From Breviolum minutum Mf 1.05b.01 (Eukaryota; Sar; Dinophyceae; Suessiales; Symbiodiniaceae), in contig DF240114.1 of NCBI GenBank assembly GCA_000507305.1, forward strand, positions 62,001-126,000: a stretch of 64,000 nt of DNA. The letters run 5' to 3'. Below the pieces are notes generated by a model. The model made no database searches and was not told the DNA's origin. It saw nothing but the letters and a program-made list of their open reading frames with translations. Shown here in pieces: positions 34,500 to 47,235 of the stretch; positions within the stretch are counted from its first letter, which is position 1; the number at the start of each line of letters is the position of its first letter. A program made the translations under genes and the position numbers.

Positions 34500-37080
34500 C
34501 GTGACTTGGTTGAGGAACGACGTTTCATACTGCCAAGCCAGCAACTGCTACACCGGTGTCTCGAAAAAGACCATGCAGGTCAGGGCAATGGCATCCAGGC
34601 AGCAAATCCTGCAGGAATCCCAGAACAAAGCAAAGTCCGCGGCAAAACATATGCTACTTATTTCTACCTGGTGAACATATGCTACCGGGAATGCAATCTG
34701 AATGCAAAGTTCAAAGTTCTGAAACCACACCTTCCAGTACTTTTTTATACTCTTCAATATGGACAGCCATTTTTCTCTCCGCAACACTGGAAAAGCGAAG
34801 GTTGTTATCGTCTCACAAATACAGGATTGCTGCTAGCTGCTCTTGTAACATCTGTAGCTCTTGGTGGCTTTGAAAGGGACTGCACCAGATCCAAAACCAG
34901 AAAACCGCGAACCCCCTGGAGGAGTGGTGCCTTCATGATGGCATCCATCATGCGGAAGGCTGCTTCCTCTTCAAAACCCAGCTTCAAGAAGACTGCAGCC
35001 AACTGGTTCCTCAGCTCAACTGAGCGAAACACTGCTGTTCCAAAGCATCAATTCAAACTGCAAATGTCAAACCGCTGCGAAAGCATGATATGCATGCAAT
35101 GGTCTGCAAACCTATCCAGTAGAGAAAACCTTCCCCGAATGTCGATTCCACATCCACATCTGCTCCTTCTGTGTTTGCAAATTTCTTCATGCCCATCAAC
35201 CTGTCGGGTCAAGCGACATTCCCTGTGCGTATCCAACTTCTGGCCTGTGCGCTCCTAAAGCATGCAGCACTCGCCGAAGGTCTTCATGACGACCGGCAAC
35301 AAGGCTGTGCCTGGCAACAGCTAAACCGTCGTGAGATCTAGTAGAGATCATTTGGAAGTCCACGAAGAGCCTGTAGAATTTCAAAACCATCCAAAACCAG
35401 AACTGCCTATGTTGCAAGGACACTTCTAAAAGCAGTCTTGCCCTTTCTTCCGACCTCGTCCGTGGCACATCTGCATCGATCTGCTCATTAACCTTTCCAA
35501 CAGTGGACATGTTGACAGAAGATATGGCAAACTTATGTCTCAGAGAGAATCAATTAAAATCGAAGATCGCGATTATTCATTTCAAGCGCAAAGAACAAAC
35601 AAGATGTCAAGATGTGATTCTGCTGAATCGAAGCACCTTGGCAGGCAGTGGAGTTGCCACCAGCTCCTCGAAAGAAGAAGTAGACGTGACCCGTAGCAGC
35701 TGAGGCCACATGCGGTGACGGTATTTCAATGGCATTCCGCCATGACCTCCAAGGACAAACACACAGCAGATTGGCACAAATTACACGACACCTCACAACA
35801 TCTTCAAAGCGCATTTCTTACAGATTGAGTTGACCCTAGCGGTGCAAACAACATGGAATCATTGTCCGGCCTAGCAGCAGCTGCTCCACTGCCACTTTTC
35901 CCAAGCTTTCGTTGCCTTCACTCTGAGCTTCCATCGCCAACTGCCAGGCTTCATGTGCTTCTGCCACTTCCTCGGGTGCCTTCAACTGGGCCAAAAATCA
36001 GATGGATCAACAATTCTGAAACACTCATTGAAATTATGTGAATTTGATTATCAGAGGGTGAAAATGCTCGAGTATCTTCATATATTTTATCACTATCAGT
36101 ACTTCAATAGAAATCCAATGCAAATCCTGACCGCTTCTCCAGATGGTTGGGAGCGCTCCTGGTCACTTCTCTTTAGACTTCCAGAGCTCTTTGGGGTGTC
36201 GGAGCTTTCGAAATCCTCAGCCACAATCAGGAAGGACAAAGTGCAAAAATCATTGAAGCGAAGCAGGCAATTTACATTTACATTTAAAATGCAGGTTACA
36301 ACAACTTGACTGGTGTCAATGACTCCCAATGTCTGAGTTCCCTGAATCTCCATGACATTTCATCGGATGCACCTCGACTGGAGACCGCATCATCTGCCCC
36401 ACATCCTGCCAGCACCCTTCTCACAGAAACTCTGTTGGCTCAAGGTATGAAGAACTCTCTTCATCAATTCATGATCAATTCATCAAGAAAATCACCCTAT
36501 TTGCCTGTCAACAAAATCACAAATCATCGAAATCACTGGGAATTTGCAACAAATTTTGCTGAATTCTTGGACGAATCTTCACCAAAAAATCCCGTGGGCC
36601 TCCGTGGCGGTGAGCCGCTGCACCAAGGCTCGTGCGTGCGTCAGCTGCGGAGCCAAGGAGTCCAAGGTCAAGGCGCAGAAGTCGCCTTTTTTTCGAACAG
36701 AATAGGCCTATGGAGATTCCAATTCAAAGCAACCAATCATATTCATCAATCTTTATAGATCAGTTCAATATTGATTTAACTTTGACTAAGTATAAGTATA
36801 AGTACTATAGCAAAAGGTTGACAAAGTTGTAGTAGTAAGATCATTACTTCTTAAGTGTATGATACTCCAACTATGTGCAGGAACAAGCGAGCACTATACC
36901 AATGGACCAAGCCAAATCTGAGATGAGCTGAGACAACAACCAACTCTTTTTAAAACCACAGAGGTGAAGATGTTTCGTATACAATACTTTTTGCGAACCA
37001 AAAAAAACAACATGCGTCTGCGTAAATTGTCAAGGATAGAAAAACGACAGAAAACTCCACGGTTCGTGTTGTTCTTTCCA
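34500..37080. other. No clear gene; one exon-like GC-rich patch
   Basis: A GC-rich patch at about 36590-36695 is open on both strands (minus: ALTLDSLAPQLTHARALVQR; plus: VSRCTKARACVSC), and I cannot choose. The plus-strand frame 34341-35258 is long but matches nothing. No repeats besides A1. Confidence 0.35.
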
Positions 37081-37086
37081 AGGTAC

Positions 37087-37629
37087 GCAGCCCGGCGAGC
37101 CAAAGCAGTGCACCCAGCTGCTCTGAGGATTTCACTTGCGCAATGGGTTCATCGCATTCAGGGCATCCCTGCGACAAAAGCAGCGATAAATTTTCCATGT
37201 CTGAAAGATGAATCGAAATATGCTGTTTAGAATCGTCAAGGTCCAAGATTGCCATACTTCTGCCTTTTCTGAATGAAAGTCATTGAAAGAACCGCCCAGC
37301 CTGTTCTACACACTTTGCATGGAAACCTGAGGACTCAGTGTCAAAATGTTTTCGCAGTTTACACTTGCTAGAACGGGAGCCATACTTTTCAACTCACTTC
37401 TGCAATCACTGACCTGATGAAACTCTACTCTCCTGACCTCTGCCATTCACACCTTCAATTTCACCAGCTACTTGTACCAGGTATACCGAAGAAAGCCTGC
37501 TCTTCTTGGCAAGCTGCAATGAAAGCGAGGGCAACGGCGAAGCTCCTTCTCACCGAAGCCCAGGGCTTCTCCACAAACGGGACAACGAAGAGCACCAGAC
37601 ATCTGCTGCCGAAGTCCATCCTCATCCAT
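37087..37629 (-). CDS. Zinc-binding exons, hypothetical protein
   Basis: Two minus-strand exons. 37629-37487 begins at an ATG and reads LRCPVCGEALGFGEKELRR then CPRFHC, ending at a GT donor; CPVC and CPRFHC form a plausible zinc ribbon. 37168-37087 follows a strong acceptor (TTTTGTCGCAG) and reads GCPECDEPIAQVKSSEQLG, adding a third CxxC, with a GT donor at its end. The splice phases do not agree directly, so a small exon or another donor must lie between them. The first exon may instead be internal. No family is assigned; zinc binding is inferred from cysteine spacing. Confidence 0.5.
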
Positions 37630-37768
37630 CGGAAATCCCAATCCAGGAATCCACCAATCTCATGTCCTAAATCCTATTGATGAATATGGTAAAAACAGAA
37701 TAAAACAGATTCTGTTTGCAAATGTTCGAAGACCACGGAGGCAAGGGTGAGTTTATTTGCCAAGCTAC

Positions 37769-40700
37769 CAAGTACTCCAAAGATCTCTCCCCCTCGATGA
37801 TCTTTTCCTGTACAAGCTTCCTTGGCACACCAAATGACTGAAGCACCCTGCAAGGAACATAACCATGACATAGCACACCACAAGACATGACTACATCACA
37901 GGATAAGCTGTATTTGGCATGATGTGACTTTGTAGTGGAGCAACAAAGATATGTAGGTAATAAATTAATAATGTGATTCAATATGCTCTATAAGCAACGA
38001 TTAATAATGTGGTCCACTTTCTTCAAACTACGAATGATATTAGTGCAACTCAGGATCTGCATGGGTTTAGTGGTGGACCAGCCATGTGCTGCAACGCCCA
38101 CTGCAATACCAGCACCAAGGCCGCCCAGGACTCGCCCAGCCAATGCAACGCTTTCCAGGCCTGCCTTCAGTTCGAACACTCGTCCTTTGATTTCACTAAT
38201 ATGATGCTGATGCACTCGATGACTCCCTTTTCTGCATTTCATGAATCTGCTTGTGAAGCCTGCCTGACTCAGGGTGATGTACTTGGCAGATCTCAACAAG
38301 ACCAAATTCCTGGGACATTGTGAAATGCCCATGTCATATCCCTGAACGGCCTAAACATTCTTGTTGTACGGCAGCCACATCTACAATCGACAGCTAAGGG
38401 TCGCTGTCTGCGCATAAGCTGCAAGGGCAGTTCCCGCGGCCGCGCTTCCCCGGCCAACCCCCCGTTGGCGCGCTGCAGCCGCCGCAGCTTTGGCGAGGGC
38501 ACAGCGCAACTCTGACTCGATGGTTTCAAAGGCCAACCTGACAGCCAAAGACTGTGAAAAAGACTGTAAAACGAATCAAGGGAAAAAAACACTTCTAGGG
38601 AGATCAAAGTATTGCTTCAATGACATGGATCATGTCAATGGGCTGAGACCTGATCATGTGGAAACTACCCCATCTACAAAATGCATAAAGTCTAATCCAA
38701 TGGTCGCTCTTTCATCAGTTCTTGAATGATCTCTAGAATCACAGAAAGCAGAAACAATGCCCCTATTGAGTGCTGTAGCTCCACGGTTGCAAGACTCCTG
38801 CATTCCTCAAGTTTGTCCAAGGCACTGTTCAGTGATATCAACTTCCATCAGCTTTGCTAGATTGCGACCCTTGTCCTCAGAGCCCAACATGTTATGATTT
38901 CATGTTTGTGCTTTGTCACTGAGAGCAATTACAACTGATGTTAAACGTCACAAGCTGTTGCAGCAATCAAGCAACATATGGTAAGGGGTCATGTCGGTTT
39001 TTGAATTTTGTCCAACATAGTAACATAGTAATATCTAAATGACCATCTACCCACCGAGGCTCCGCATCTCCTACGACGTCACCTGTGGTGCTGCTGACTC
39101 CGGCAGCCGCGCTGGTAGCACCCAGTGCCAGGCCAACGGGCGGCGCCACAAACAACGACCCGAAGGAGGCGACCTGAGAAACGACGTGAAACTCCAACCG
39201 ATGACCGGTGAAACCAAACATCCTACGCTTTCCAACGAAAAACACTTCCATGAAACATCTTGAAGCCGGTGAAACTTCTTGTCGTGAATCGAGCCAATTG
39301 ATCAGGAACATTGTGAATCAAGCTAAGGTGCCGCCAAGCCAGCAGCAACTGTATTTCCAGAATTTACCTTGGTTTTGGAAGAATTTTGAATGATTCACCA
39401 TCTTCACTTCCTTTCGCACATTCCAATCTGCAACCAGGAGGCTCTAAACCACCTCAGGGCACATGAATGAACTAGTTGACAAATCTAGTGAGCAAATTCA
39501 ACTGCCCTATGCTCGCGCTTTCGACTACACATAAGGCGCGGACTGCTTGGTAAGCTGATTGTCTAACTCCTCAAGGGTCCTCTAGCATGATGCTTTCGAA
39601 AAATGAAGACAATGTCACTTCGTATCGGTGTTTTTGTTTTGCTCATTCCCAGTTCGTGCCCTCTATGAGAGGCCTCAAGCTACGTCGTCGGACAGCTAGC
39701 AAAACCTCTGCTGCAGCCACTAGCCTTGTCAGCTGGAAACCAAGTCTTGCTGCTCTGTTTCAATGTTTTGACTTACAATCAAGAGACCCAACATGATATC
39801 TCTCTCAATCATCCAATGAATATCTGGAAATCAGGACAAAGATGGAGACTTATGATGTTCGGACTAGGGAAACATCATGAAACATCCAGCTGTTGTGGAG
39901 TGTCCCCTTTACACATCTACCATTCATATCCAGTTTGCATGCATGACAACTGTATAATCTCCGCCTGGACATTGCTCCAGTGACACGCGCTGTGTACTCG
40001 CCACCTTTGGGCGATACCTGCAACCGCTAAGATGATGCAACCTTTGATATTTTTTAATCTTTTTCTCCATGTCTATTGTGCAAATAGAGATTCTTCCGCC
40101 TCTTGGCTACCTGGCCAGGGAGCTGCAGCATCGGCAGCCTGCGAAGTCAAAGTGTAGTTCTGAGAAAGATGCAATAAACGAAATGACGGAAACTATCCCA
40201 TCTGAGAGAGTCATGCACTTCGCAAGGAAGAACGAGATATGTCATGGCCTGCAAAGTGGCAGGCAAGGGCGCAGCCCGCTCTGCGGGGAAATCTGGCCAG
40301 TGCTCCTGGAAGCACTTCATGTCCAGCTATCAGATATCAGGAAAGGCTGCAATGCCAGGCTGTCACAACTCTACCGACAGGTCATAACTATGCCTCAAAT
40401 ATGTTTTTCACACTGATGATGGATACTCTCCAGCCTTTCCCTTCTAACTGTGGAATTTCAAAGTGGCCCATGTGTACTTCGGACAACCCAAACACCGCTC
40501 CCACGAGTCAGGAACACCACCGTTGCAAGCATTCCAAGCCCGCCAGACCTTCAAAGCCAACTTCGAAACAGTGTATGTAATATAATATTGACAATGTCTT
40601 TGGAAAAGGAAGCTGAAAAGACATCTGACAAAGAACGCCGATGTTGCAGTGTCGTGTTGCAAAATGTTGAGCTAGCTCCATCTGGCGATTGTTCTTGTTG

Positions 40701-43350
40701 CCCATGCTGTGCGCATCTGGATGCTTCCAAATGCTTCCAAGCTACATGGCAGTGAGTCAAAGGGCCCCGAAGTTCAAACCATACATCGACTCCTTTGGAT
40801 TGATCCTAGGTCATTCAAGCAATCTCCAAATAGCTCAAAATGATACAAAAATGCTCCAACAGATTCTCCACTCTCAACTGGAATCCTTCACAACACACAG
40901 ACTTTAAGCGATTCAAAATAAGGATCCCGTTCTGGAGGACGCAACCGTATGACCTGGCCGTTGGAAGATTTTAGTGGCTGAGTTGTAGCTTCACTGGCTT
41001 CACTGTATTGAAACATTTCCAGATCTCCAGACCTCTTCGCCGGCTCGTGTCCAGGCACAACGGTTTTTCCGATCTACCCCTTGGACCTGTTTGCATGGTG
41101 TCTGTTCGTTTCCCTTCGTTGCCATTCGTTTCCAGCGATACTTCAAGTATCAATCAATCAATCAATCACAGCCACAGAATGATTTTTGCAGATTTGCAAA
41201 ATCGAATCTTTGTCAGCTCTCGCACCTTTCGGCCTCCTGGCTGCACACGAAATCGCACCTGAAGCAACGAAACAAACTGAGAAATAACAGCAAAGTAATC
41301 TCATGTAATCTCATCAACTCTGGGTTATCAAAATCAGGGCTGCAGCAAAGGCACCTCAATGTTTGTGGTCTCAGCAGGCAGTACTTTCGTAGCGCCACAG
41401 CGACCACACAAGGCATCTTCCCAGGAATTCCAACTTTGCTCCTGGCATGGTGATGAACAGAAATCAAAAACTTACTTGGCTCACAACTTGATGAAAGTAA
41501 TCTGGTCTTTACATGGTTCTTCTGTCCTTGCCCTCCTCATCCAGCCATGTAACTTTCATGGATATCCTTAGGAAAATGCAACAAAATCTTACCCGAACAA
41601 TCCAAGGTAGACTGTCAAGCCCTTGTCAAGATGAATGAACAATAAAAAGCATGTGTCATCATTCTGAATGAAGCCTTGCAAAGGCACATACTGTGTCTAT
41701 TGCTATATCTAGTATATCTGTTACAGGTACTGTTTCTGTATGTATGTGGCCTGGTTTGACAACAATTGATGACTGAGTGGACCTGATCAACAGACCAGCT
41801 TTGCATGAGTTTCTGTGAGAGCTTGTCGTAGCTCTTCATCACCAAGCGCAAAGGCGGCGGAGTTGACACCATCGCCATGGCTAAAGACAGCCATGTGGGC
41901 TCAAAAGACAACCAAACGACAACATCAATTTCCGGTGATTCTGCGAAGCTTCTGTGGGTCAGATGTCGTCTCACGTGTTGCCTTGGAAGTCCTTCCAGAT
42001 TCCACATCAAGAGAATTCTTTACACAAATTATATATTTCATTTTCTACAATATTATAGTATTAAATGTGAAATATATGTTATAAGTTCACTACTTCAAAA
42101 CCATCCTGCAGCACCGAGAGAAGCCCAGGTCAGTCTACATCAATAGCTGCGTCTACATCATGCTCCAATGCATCATTCGTGATACTGTGTGATTCTGACA
42201 TTAAGTAGTTCAGTCCTGGGAACAGTCATCGGGACGGCGACAGTGACACGACTCTTCTAATGCTACATTCATATGGAAGAAAATCTCATGTTTGCTGTGC
42301 CTTGTTTCGAGAGCTCGTTGCTCGACAGAGCCCCAGAGGCTGATCTATAGGCTGCCGGACGTTGATGAAGATCCCTTTCAGTCCACTCTCGCCAGGTTCA
42401 GGTGCACAATTACCCATGCGTACCTCAAAAGCTGTATGGAAGACTCCGGGCATCCATGGGACAGCAAACTTAAATTTAGACTTCCATCAACAAGGCAACA
42501 AGTACTTTGCATCAATGCTAAAATCGTTTTGGCTAAAGGAAACATTAGTGTTCACAAACACGGCAAAATGAACACGAAACGTCGGAATTCAAACATTTTG
42601 GAGGGTAGCTGGCGCACCAGAATGTCTGTCTCAGTCAATGTGGGAGGCTCTGGCGGTTGTTCTGGCACAGACTTCTCCATTGGCAGATCCGAAACGACTC
42701 TGCTGTTCCAATTTGAAATTTGAAACAATCAAAATCAGAAATGCTCCGGAAATGATGTGCTATACAACAAGTCCGTCTGTCACTTCTCAATAGAGGACGG
42801 CCTGCTTCTTCAGCTGCGGCCTCAGCTGCTTCCTCGCCAGCATCCTTCGGATTTGCCGGATTTGTATGATATCTTGGTGGTAGTGGCAATTGTCCATCAA
42901 TCAACCTCACGTTGCCATTCCTTCACTGAGTATCAACAAATTTCAAAGGGTGATTCTTACCTATCTTTTTGTTGCTCGAGAAAGGTTTCTTCGGAGACTC
43001 CCTGCCAAACTGTGAGTGCCTCCGCTGCTGGAGCCGCTTCGGCATCAGCCGCCTGCCGGAAGGCAGAAGGTAACAGGAAGTCAGGAGTAACAGAGTAACA
43101 CTTCCTGCTGAAATGGAAAAATTAATCTTAAGAAAAAGACCTCGCCGGCGGCAACCTCCTCTTCCGTCCTTGGCACATGGCACATCCAAGATACGGTTGG
43201 AAAAAGGAAGACACATGTGACATCTACGGCCATGAGATTGCAAACCAGGAAGATGCCCAGAGTGACAATCATGTCTCGAATTTTCTCGAGATAGGTCAAA
43301 TAAGCACCTGGCGGCTCCAGAGGTATCTCAACTGTCTCCCCTTCCGCCAT
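37769..43350 (-). CDS. Apolipoprotein-L-like protein gene (multi-exon)
   Basis: The core exons resemble the APOL family, amphipathic membrane-inserting proteins. 39173-39055 reads ASFGSLFVAPPVGLALGATS and then AAAGVSSTTGDVV, the glycine-rich helical pair. 38824-38785 reads ALDKLEECRS, like the DKLKEVR helix of APOL. 38551 to about 38400 is Ala-rich. About 38230-38058 reads LESVALAGRVLGGLGAGIAV. 37837-37769 is a charged helix. Junctions 39055/38824 and 38785/38551 agree in phase. Upstream on the same strand, three exons join in phase: 43350-43246 (ATG, MAEGETVEIPLEPPG), 43052-42961 and 42872-42784 (Ala/Glu-rich). Probable exons between are 41880-41796 and about 39735-39660 (LTRLVAAAEVLLAVRRRS). 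That 43.35 and 39.2 kb belong to one gene is inferred from strand and order; two genes are possible. A relic of the spliced leader may precede the ATG. Confidence 0.55.
39990..41795. other. Unassigned; possible exons of the surrounding minus-strand gene
   Basis: Minus-strand exon-like patches at about 41452-41360 (WEDALCGRCGATKVLPAE, with a CxxC) and about 40325-40245 (CFQEHWPDFPAERAAPL). They lie between the N-terminal and core exons of the APOL-like gene but could not be joined in phase. A caat tetranucleotide run lies at 41148-41165. Confidence 0.3.
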
Positions 43351-43371
43351 CCTGACACCTTTGAGCCAAAA
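43351..43371 (-). promoter_or_regulatory. Possible spliced-leader relic before an ATG
   Basis: On the minus strand, TTTTGGCTCAA (plus 43361-43371) matches 11 bases at the 3' end of the dinoflagellate spliced leader and lies 10 bases before the ATG at 43350. Reverse-transcribed, reinserted messages in dinoflagellates keep such relics. At 11 bases chance is not excluded. Confidence 0.3.
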
Positions 43372-43899
43372 CCATCCGCAGTTTTTCTGACAGCCTGCAC
43401 CACCAGCTGGCCGAGTTGGGACTATGACTAGGAATCCAAAATCCACTATTGCGATGATACAATGACGCACGGGATGCTTGAAAGCGCATCTCAGCCTTTT
43501 CTGGACGAGCAACCGCTGAATGCAGCAAGCCCACTGAGCTGTGTGAAGCGCAATCAATTCAAAAAGATTCATCAGTATCACAGTATCACAGTATCACCCA
43601 ACTCACCTCTTTGATTTGATGAGATTTGTAGCTTTTTAGGGTCACGGACGCAGCTCATCTCCCAGTGCCGTGTCTATCCATGTCTGCTCTGGGAGCCTCA
43701 TTAACTGACTCCATGGCTCAAACCCGGCTGTGGCTGGATGAACACATGCAGCAGCCTGACCAAAGCATTTCGATAGAAATTCAATTGAAAGCTACGAACA
43801 ACAGGAGCTTTCGCAAAACTTTGGTCGCTTTGGGTTTCTTTCATGGGTTTTAGATGTTTCGAGATGTTCCCGTTTCACTGCTGTTGCACGCGGTAAACA

Positions 43900-46680
43900 C
43901 CAGTGTCGTCAATTGCAAGGAACTTTGGCTGCTGCCTAGTGCCCTCCAGCAGCGTAACAAAAATTGATTGATGCCACAAAGCAACGCCGGTGAACTTATT
44001 TCACAAAGCTCACTGGCTCCCTGGGCATTTGGTCTCCAAATGTATTTCATGCTCTATTCACATACCTGTTTCCAGCAAATCCTCTTCACGTAGCCAACTT
44101 GTTCCCCCATGACATTCCTGATTTTGCTGGAAACAGAGATGGTACCCAAAGCCCATTCCACAGGCCCTGAGAAAACTGATGAATTCGTGTGAAAAATCAG
44201 GGATTGTTGCGAATTGCGAGACAGCTGGTGCCACCCACTTTGTGAGGTGGCTCTTGAATGCTGCGTGGCAGGTAGGCCATGTTAAGGACAACCTTTGAGG
44301 ATATCAAAATCAAAAGCACTGAGAATTCACCAATGTTGACCAATGTAATAATTGACAACTCCTAAGAAGCTTGGCCTTTTGCAGCTCGCAATAGCATGGT
44401 TTCACTTCCAAATATGCATTCCGTTGGACACAACATGCATGCCGTTGGTTTCTTGTGCGCCGCTCCCGACCTGCAATCTTCCATGCTGCGAGTGCTTTGG
44501 GTAAAACAGAAAGGGTACGCCAGGTATGCAAGGCGCAAGAGACTCTATCATCATCACTTCATCCATATCCCTCAATACCATCCTCTATCCTCAATCAATC
44601 CTCCTATACATCTTTGCTTCACGGCACTCTTCAAGTGCATGCGGCCTGCAACTCCAAGAGCATGGCATCTCCATCGAAGTTGAAGTGCACGGGGATGCCG
44701 ACCTCCATTAAGACCTTGATGCAGCACATCGCGTAGGATCTCAAGTCAAGCGAAAGGAAAAAAGATGAAACACGACAAAACTCACTGCAAACTCCGCACG
44801 CAGACCGTATCTTTTTCGGTTTGTCACGATGCCGAGTCTAAGCCCCACACAGCTCCAGTCAATGCCAATCGCCTCCGATGTTTGAATTGCGGACCGCCAG
44901 GCTGAAACACGCCTCAGCCAACAACGACTGGCTGGACAGAAAATTGTCCAGTTGACTTCTTGCTGTCTCAGAGAAAAAGAGAGAGGTAGCCATTTGGGAC
45001 AAGCTGCCATTGAAGACTCCTTCTTCAACCATCGTGGGCACCTTAACGATTCAAGTGGACAGAACATGTGATGGGAATTGGAAGACTCGAAGACCTGCGA
45101 AAATCAAGTGATTGCACATCTACTTTGCTTCACACTACACCAATCAAACAACCTGCTTACCTTTCCAGTTGATCGATCGGAGTAAGGAAAGCACGTGCTC
45201 AATGAGCACATAGTGATACTCGGACCTAGCAGGACAACATAGAAGACTTTGTTGAAAGGTTTGATGGGTTGTGGCGAGACCAATTAGTTAATTGGATGCT
45301 TCTTGATTGACCCTGTTCCGCATCATGCTGAATTTCCTTGAGAAGACTACCTCCCATTTGCAGTACATCCTACTTGCAACCCACCGCTTAGTGTGTACAA
45401 TTCGCTATGGAAAAGCAAGCTAGCATCATCCTTTGTGTTTTCCTACAATCAATGCACTAGTTCAATCCAATCACCCTGTGATGATTCTCATGAGCTCCAG
45501 CCTCAAGCCTCTCAACTTCAAGCGTGAAGGAAACTTTCCAACCTGGATCCACATCTGTTAGCGTATTTACATGTGATATCATATATCTAGAATCTATATA
45601 GATCCATCTAAAATCTAGACTAGACGAATCGGTACAGTAAACTGTATGCTCCAAAAAAGGCTCCCACTGTGTCTCTGTGAAAGACAATCGCACTGACCAC
45701 AGCTCTGTCCTGCTCTGGAGTGACCTGACATCCGCAGAAATCATGTCACTGATTGCTCCAAGCAGGAACTTGGTCCAGTCAAAAACCATCATCGATCTTG
45801 TGAATTCCTGTATGATTCTGTCATGAAGTCACGAAGAGAAGGAAGCAACGGGGGAAAGAGAGAGAATGCAGCCCGGCTTGAAGCCTGAAATGCTACCAAG
45901 GGGAGAGGCAAAGCAATATTTCGCTGATATTGGAGCCGATAAAACATGTCGGTTTGGCAAACATCCAAGCATACACATGGGAGTCGCCAACGCCAGCTGA
46001 ATTGGAATGTGAAGCTCCCGGGTATCCAAAGCCTGGGAAGATCCTACCCTTACAAATCCACCGCAAAGATATTCCCAAAGCACCAAGGTATGGAAATCGC
46101 TTGCACCAAAATCTCTCACCAGCCCCGGAGGTGGATCCAAGACAAGAGAGTTTGGATCTCTTGTTTGGCGTCTATGGAAACTGCAAAGGCCTGGTAAGCG
46201 GAAGAACTCTCCATGAAGCACTACCTGCACATCCACGGGCGTCATTCTTGTGATTCAGTCGTCATACAACTTACAAAAACTCGCAAGTAGGTAGTAGGTG
46301 CTAGCGATGAGATCTAAATCTATAGAAAAGACTACCCGTGTCTTTGCTCCTTCAATCTCCCAGGCATTCAATGGTCTTACAATATTACAGCCATTCAACC
46401 GACATTTTGGCCTTCCAAGCCCCAAGCGTTCTGAAAATAAAACGCAAAATAAATAAACGAATAACGAAAAGAGAAAACGGATGCCTTCGAGAGCCTCTGG
46501 CGCAGTGTCACCAAGTCCTTCATCTCCTTGAGCTCCTGTCAATCTCAGCATGGCAACATCAGCTTGTATTTCATACGCTTCAGCCTTGATATTGCATTGC
46601 TTGAAAGTATCTGTGTTGGTAGGGCGCTTCAGCTTTGCCAAAACCCTGCCGCCTTCTTTGGGAGCTTGTTGAGATCAAGC
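43900..46680 (-). CDS. Unassigned coding exons
   Basis: Several minus-strand segments look coding but match no family known to me. 44166-44066 has a clean acceptor (TTTTCTCAG) and donor (CAG|GTATGTG) and reads GMGFGYHLCFQQNQECHGG. About 45044-44880 reads NGSLSQMATSLFFSETARS. About 45790-45650 reads FDWTKFLLGAISDMISADV, with DVDPGWKVSFTLEVERLEA nearby at 45550-45480. About 46640-46480 reads CNIKAEAYEIQADVAMLRL. They may belong to one or several genes; joins were not resolved. The stretch 45880-46245 is open on both strands and was left unassigned. Confidence 0.4.
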
Positions 46681-47235
46681 TCAAGACCTTTGTCTCAATG
46701 CATGGAGTTAGCTGAAGTTCTAAGGTGAAGTCAGTCCAAAGTCACTGAGTCTTAAACCAAAAGTACCCCACAATGCAACTATGAAGCGAGTCCTCAGAGC
46801 TAGGACGAGCTGATCGAGCCAAGGACCCGGAAGTGCTGAGGGTGCCACTTCAACATGTGCCTCAGATCCGGATCTGCATCTCTGCCAAGTCAAAGGTCAA
46901 AGAAATTTGTTTTGGTAATATTTCGTCTGTCTTGATATTTAGTGGAAGTTTCAAGTTCTTAAGTCTCTGCCTCACTTGCCCCGCACAAACCATCGAATCC
47001 AAACCTAAAGTCCATCTGCATTTCATGCCAAATGCATCTTGGTGGCGTCCGGTGAGTTTGATGACTAGGACCTCGCTAGCATCACGGACAAGACTTTGTT
47101 AGCGGGTCTGATCATCTCTGTACGTGACGTGTTGAACCAAAAAGGCTTTCCATGCGAATTTGAATCCACTACAATACTTGTAGTACACAATAATTAGTCA
47201 AGAATTGTGGATTGAAAGTCAACTTGACTCGCACT

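Noticed and set aside
36431-36446. TTGGCTCAAG followed by GTATG, resembling a spliced-leader RNA gene end.
   Set aside because: Only 10 bases match, the leader's 5' part is absent, and no Sm-site or stem was seen downstream.
45930-46253. Plus-strand open frame of about 107 codons.
   Set aside because: It starts at a non-ATG codon, the opposite strand is equally open with splice-like edges, and no family matches.
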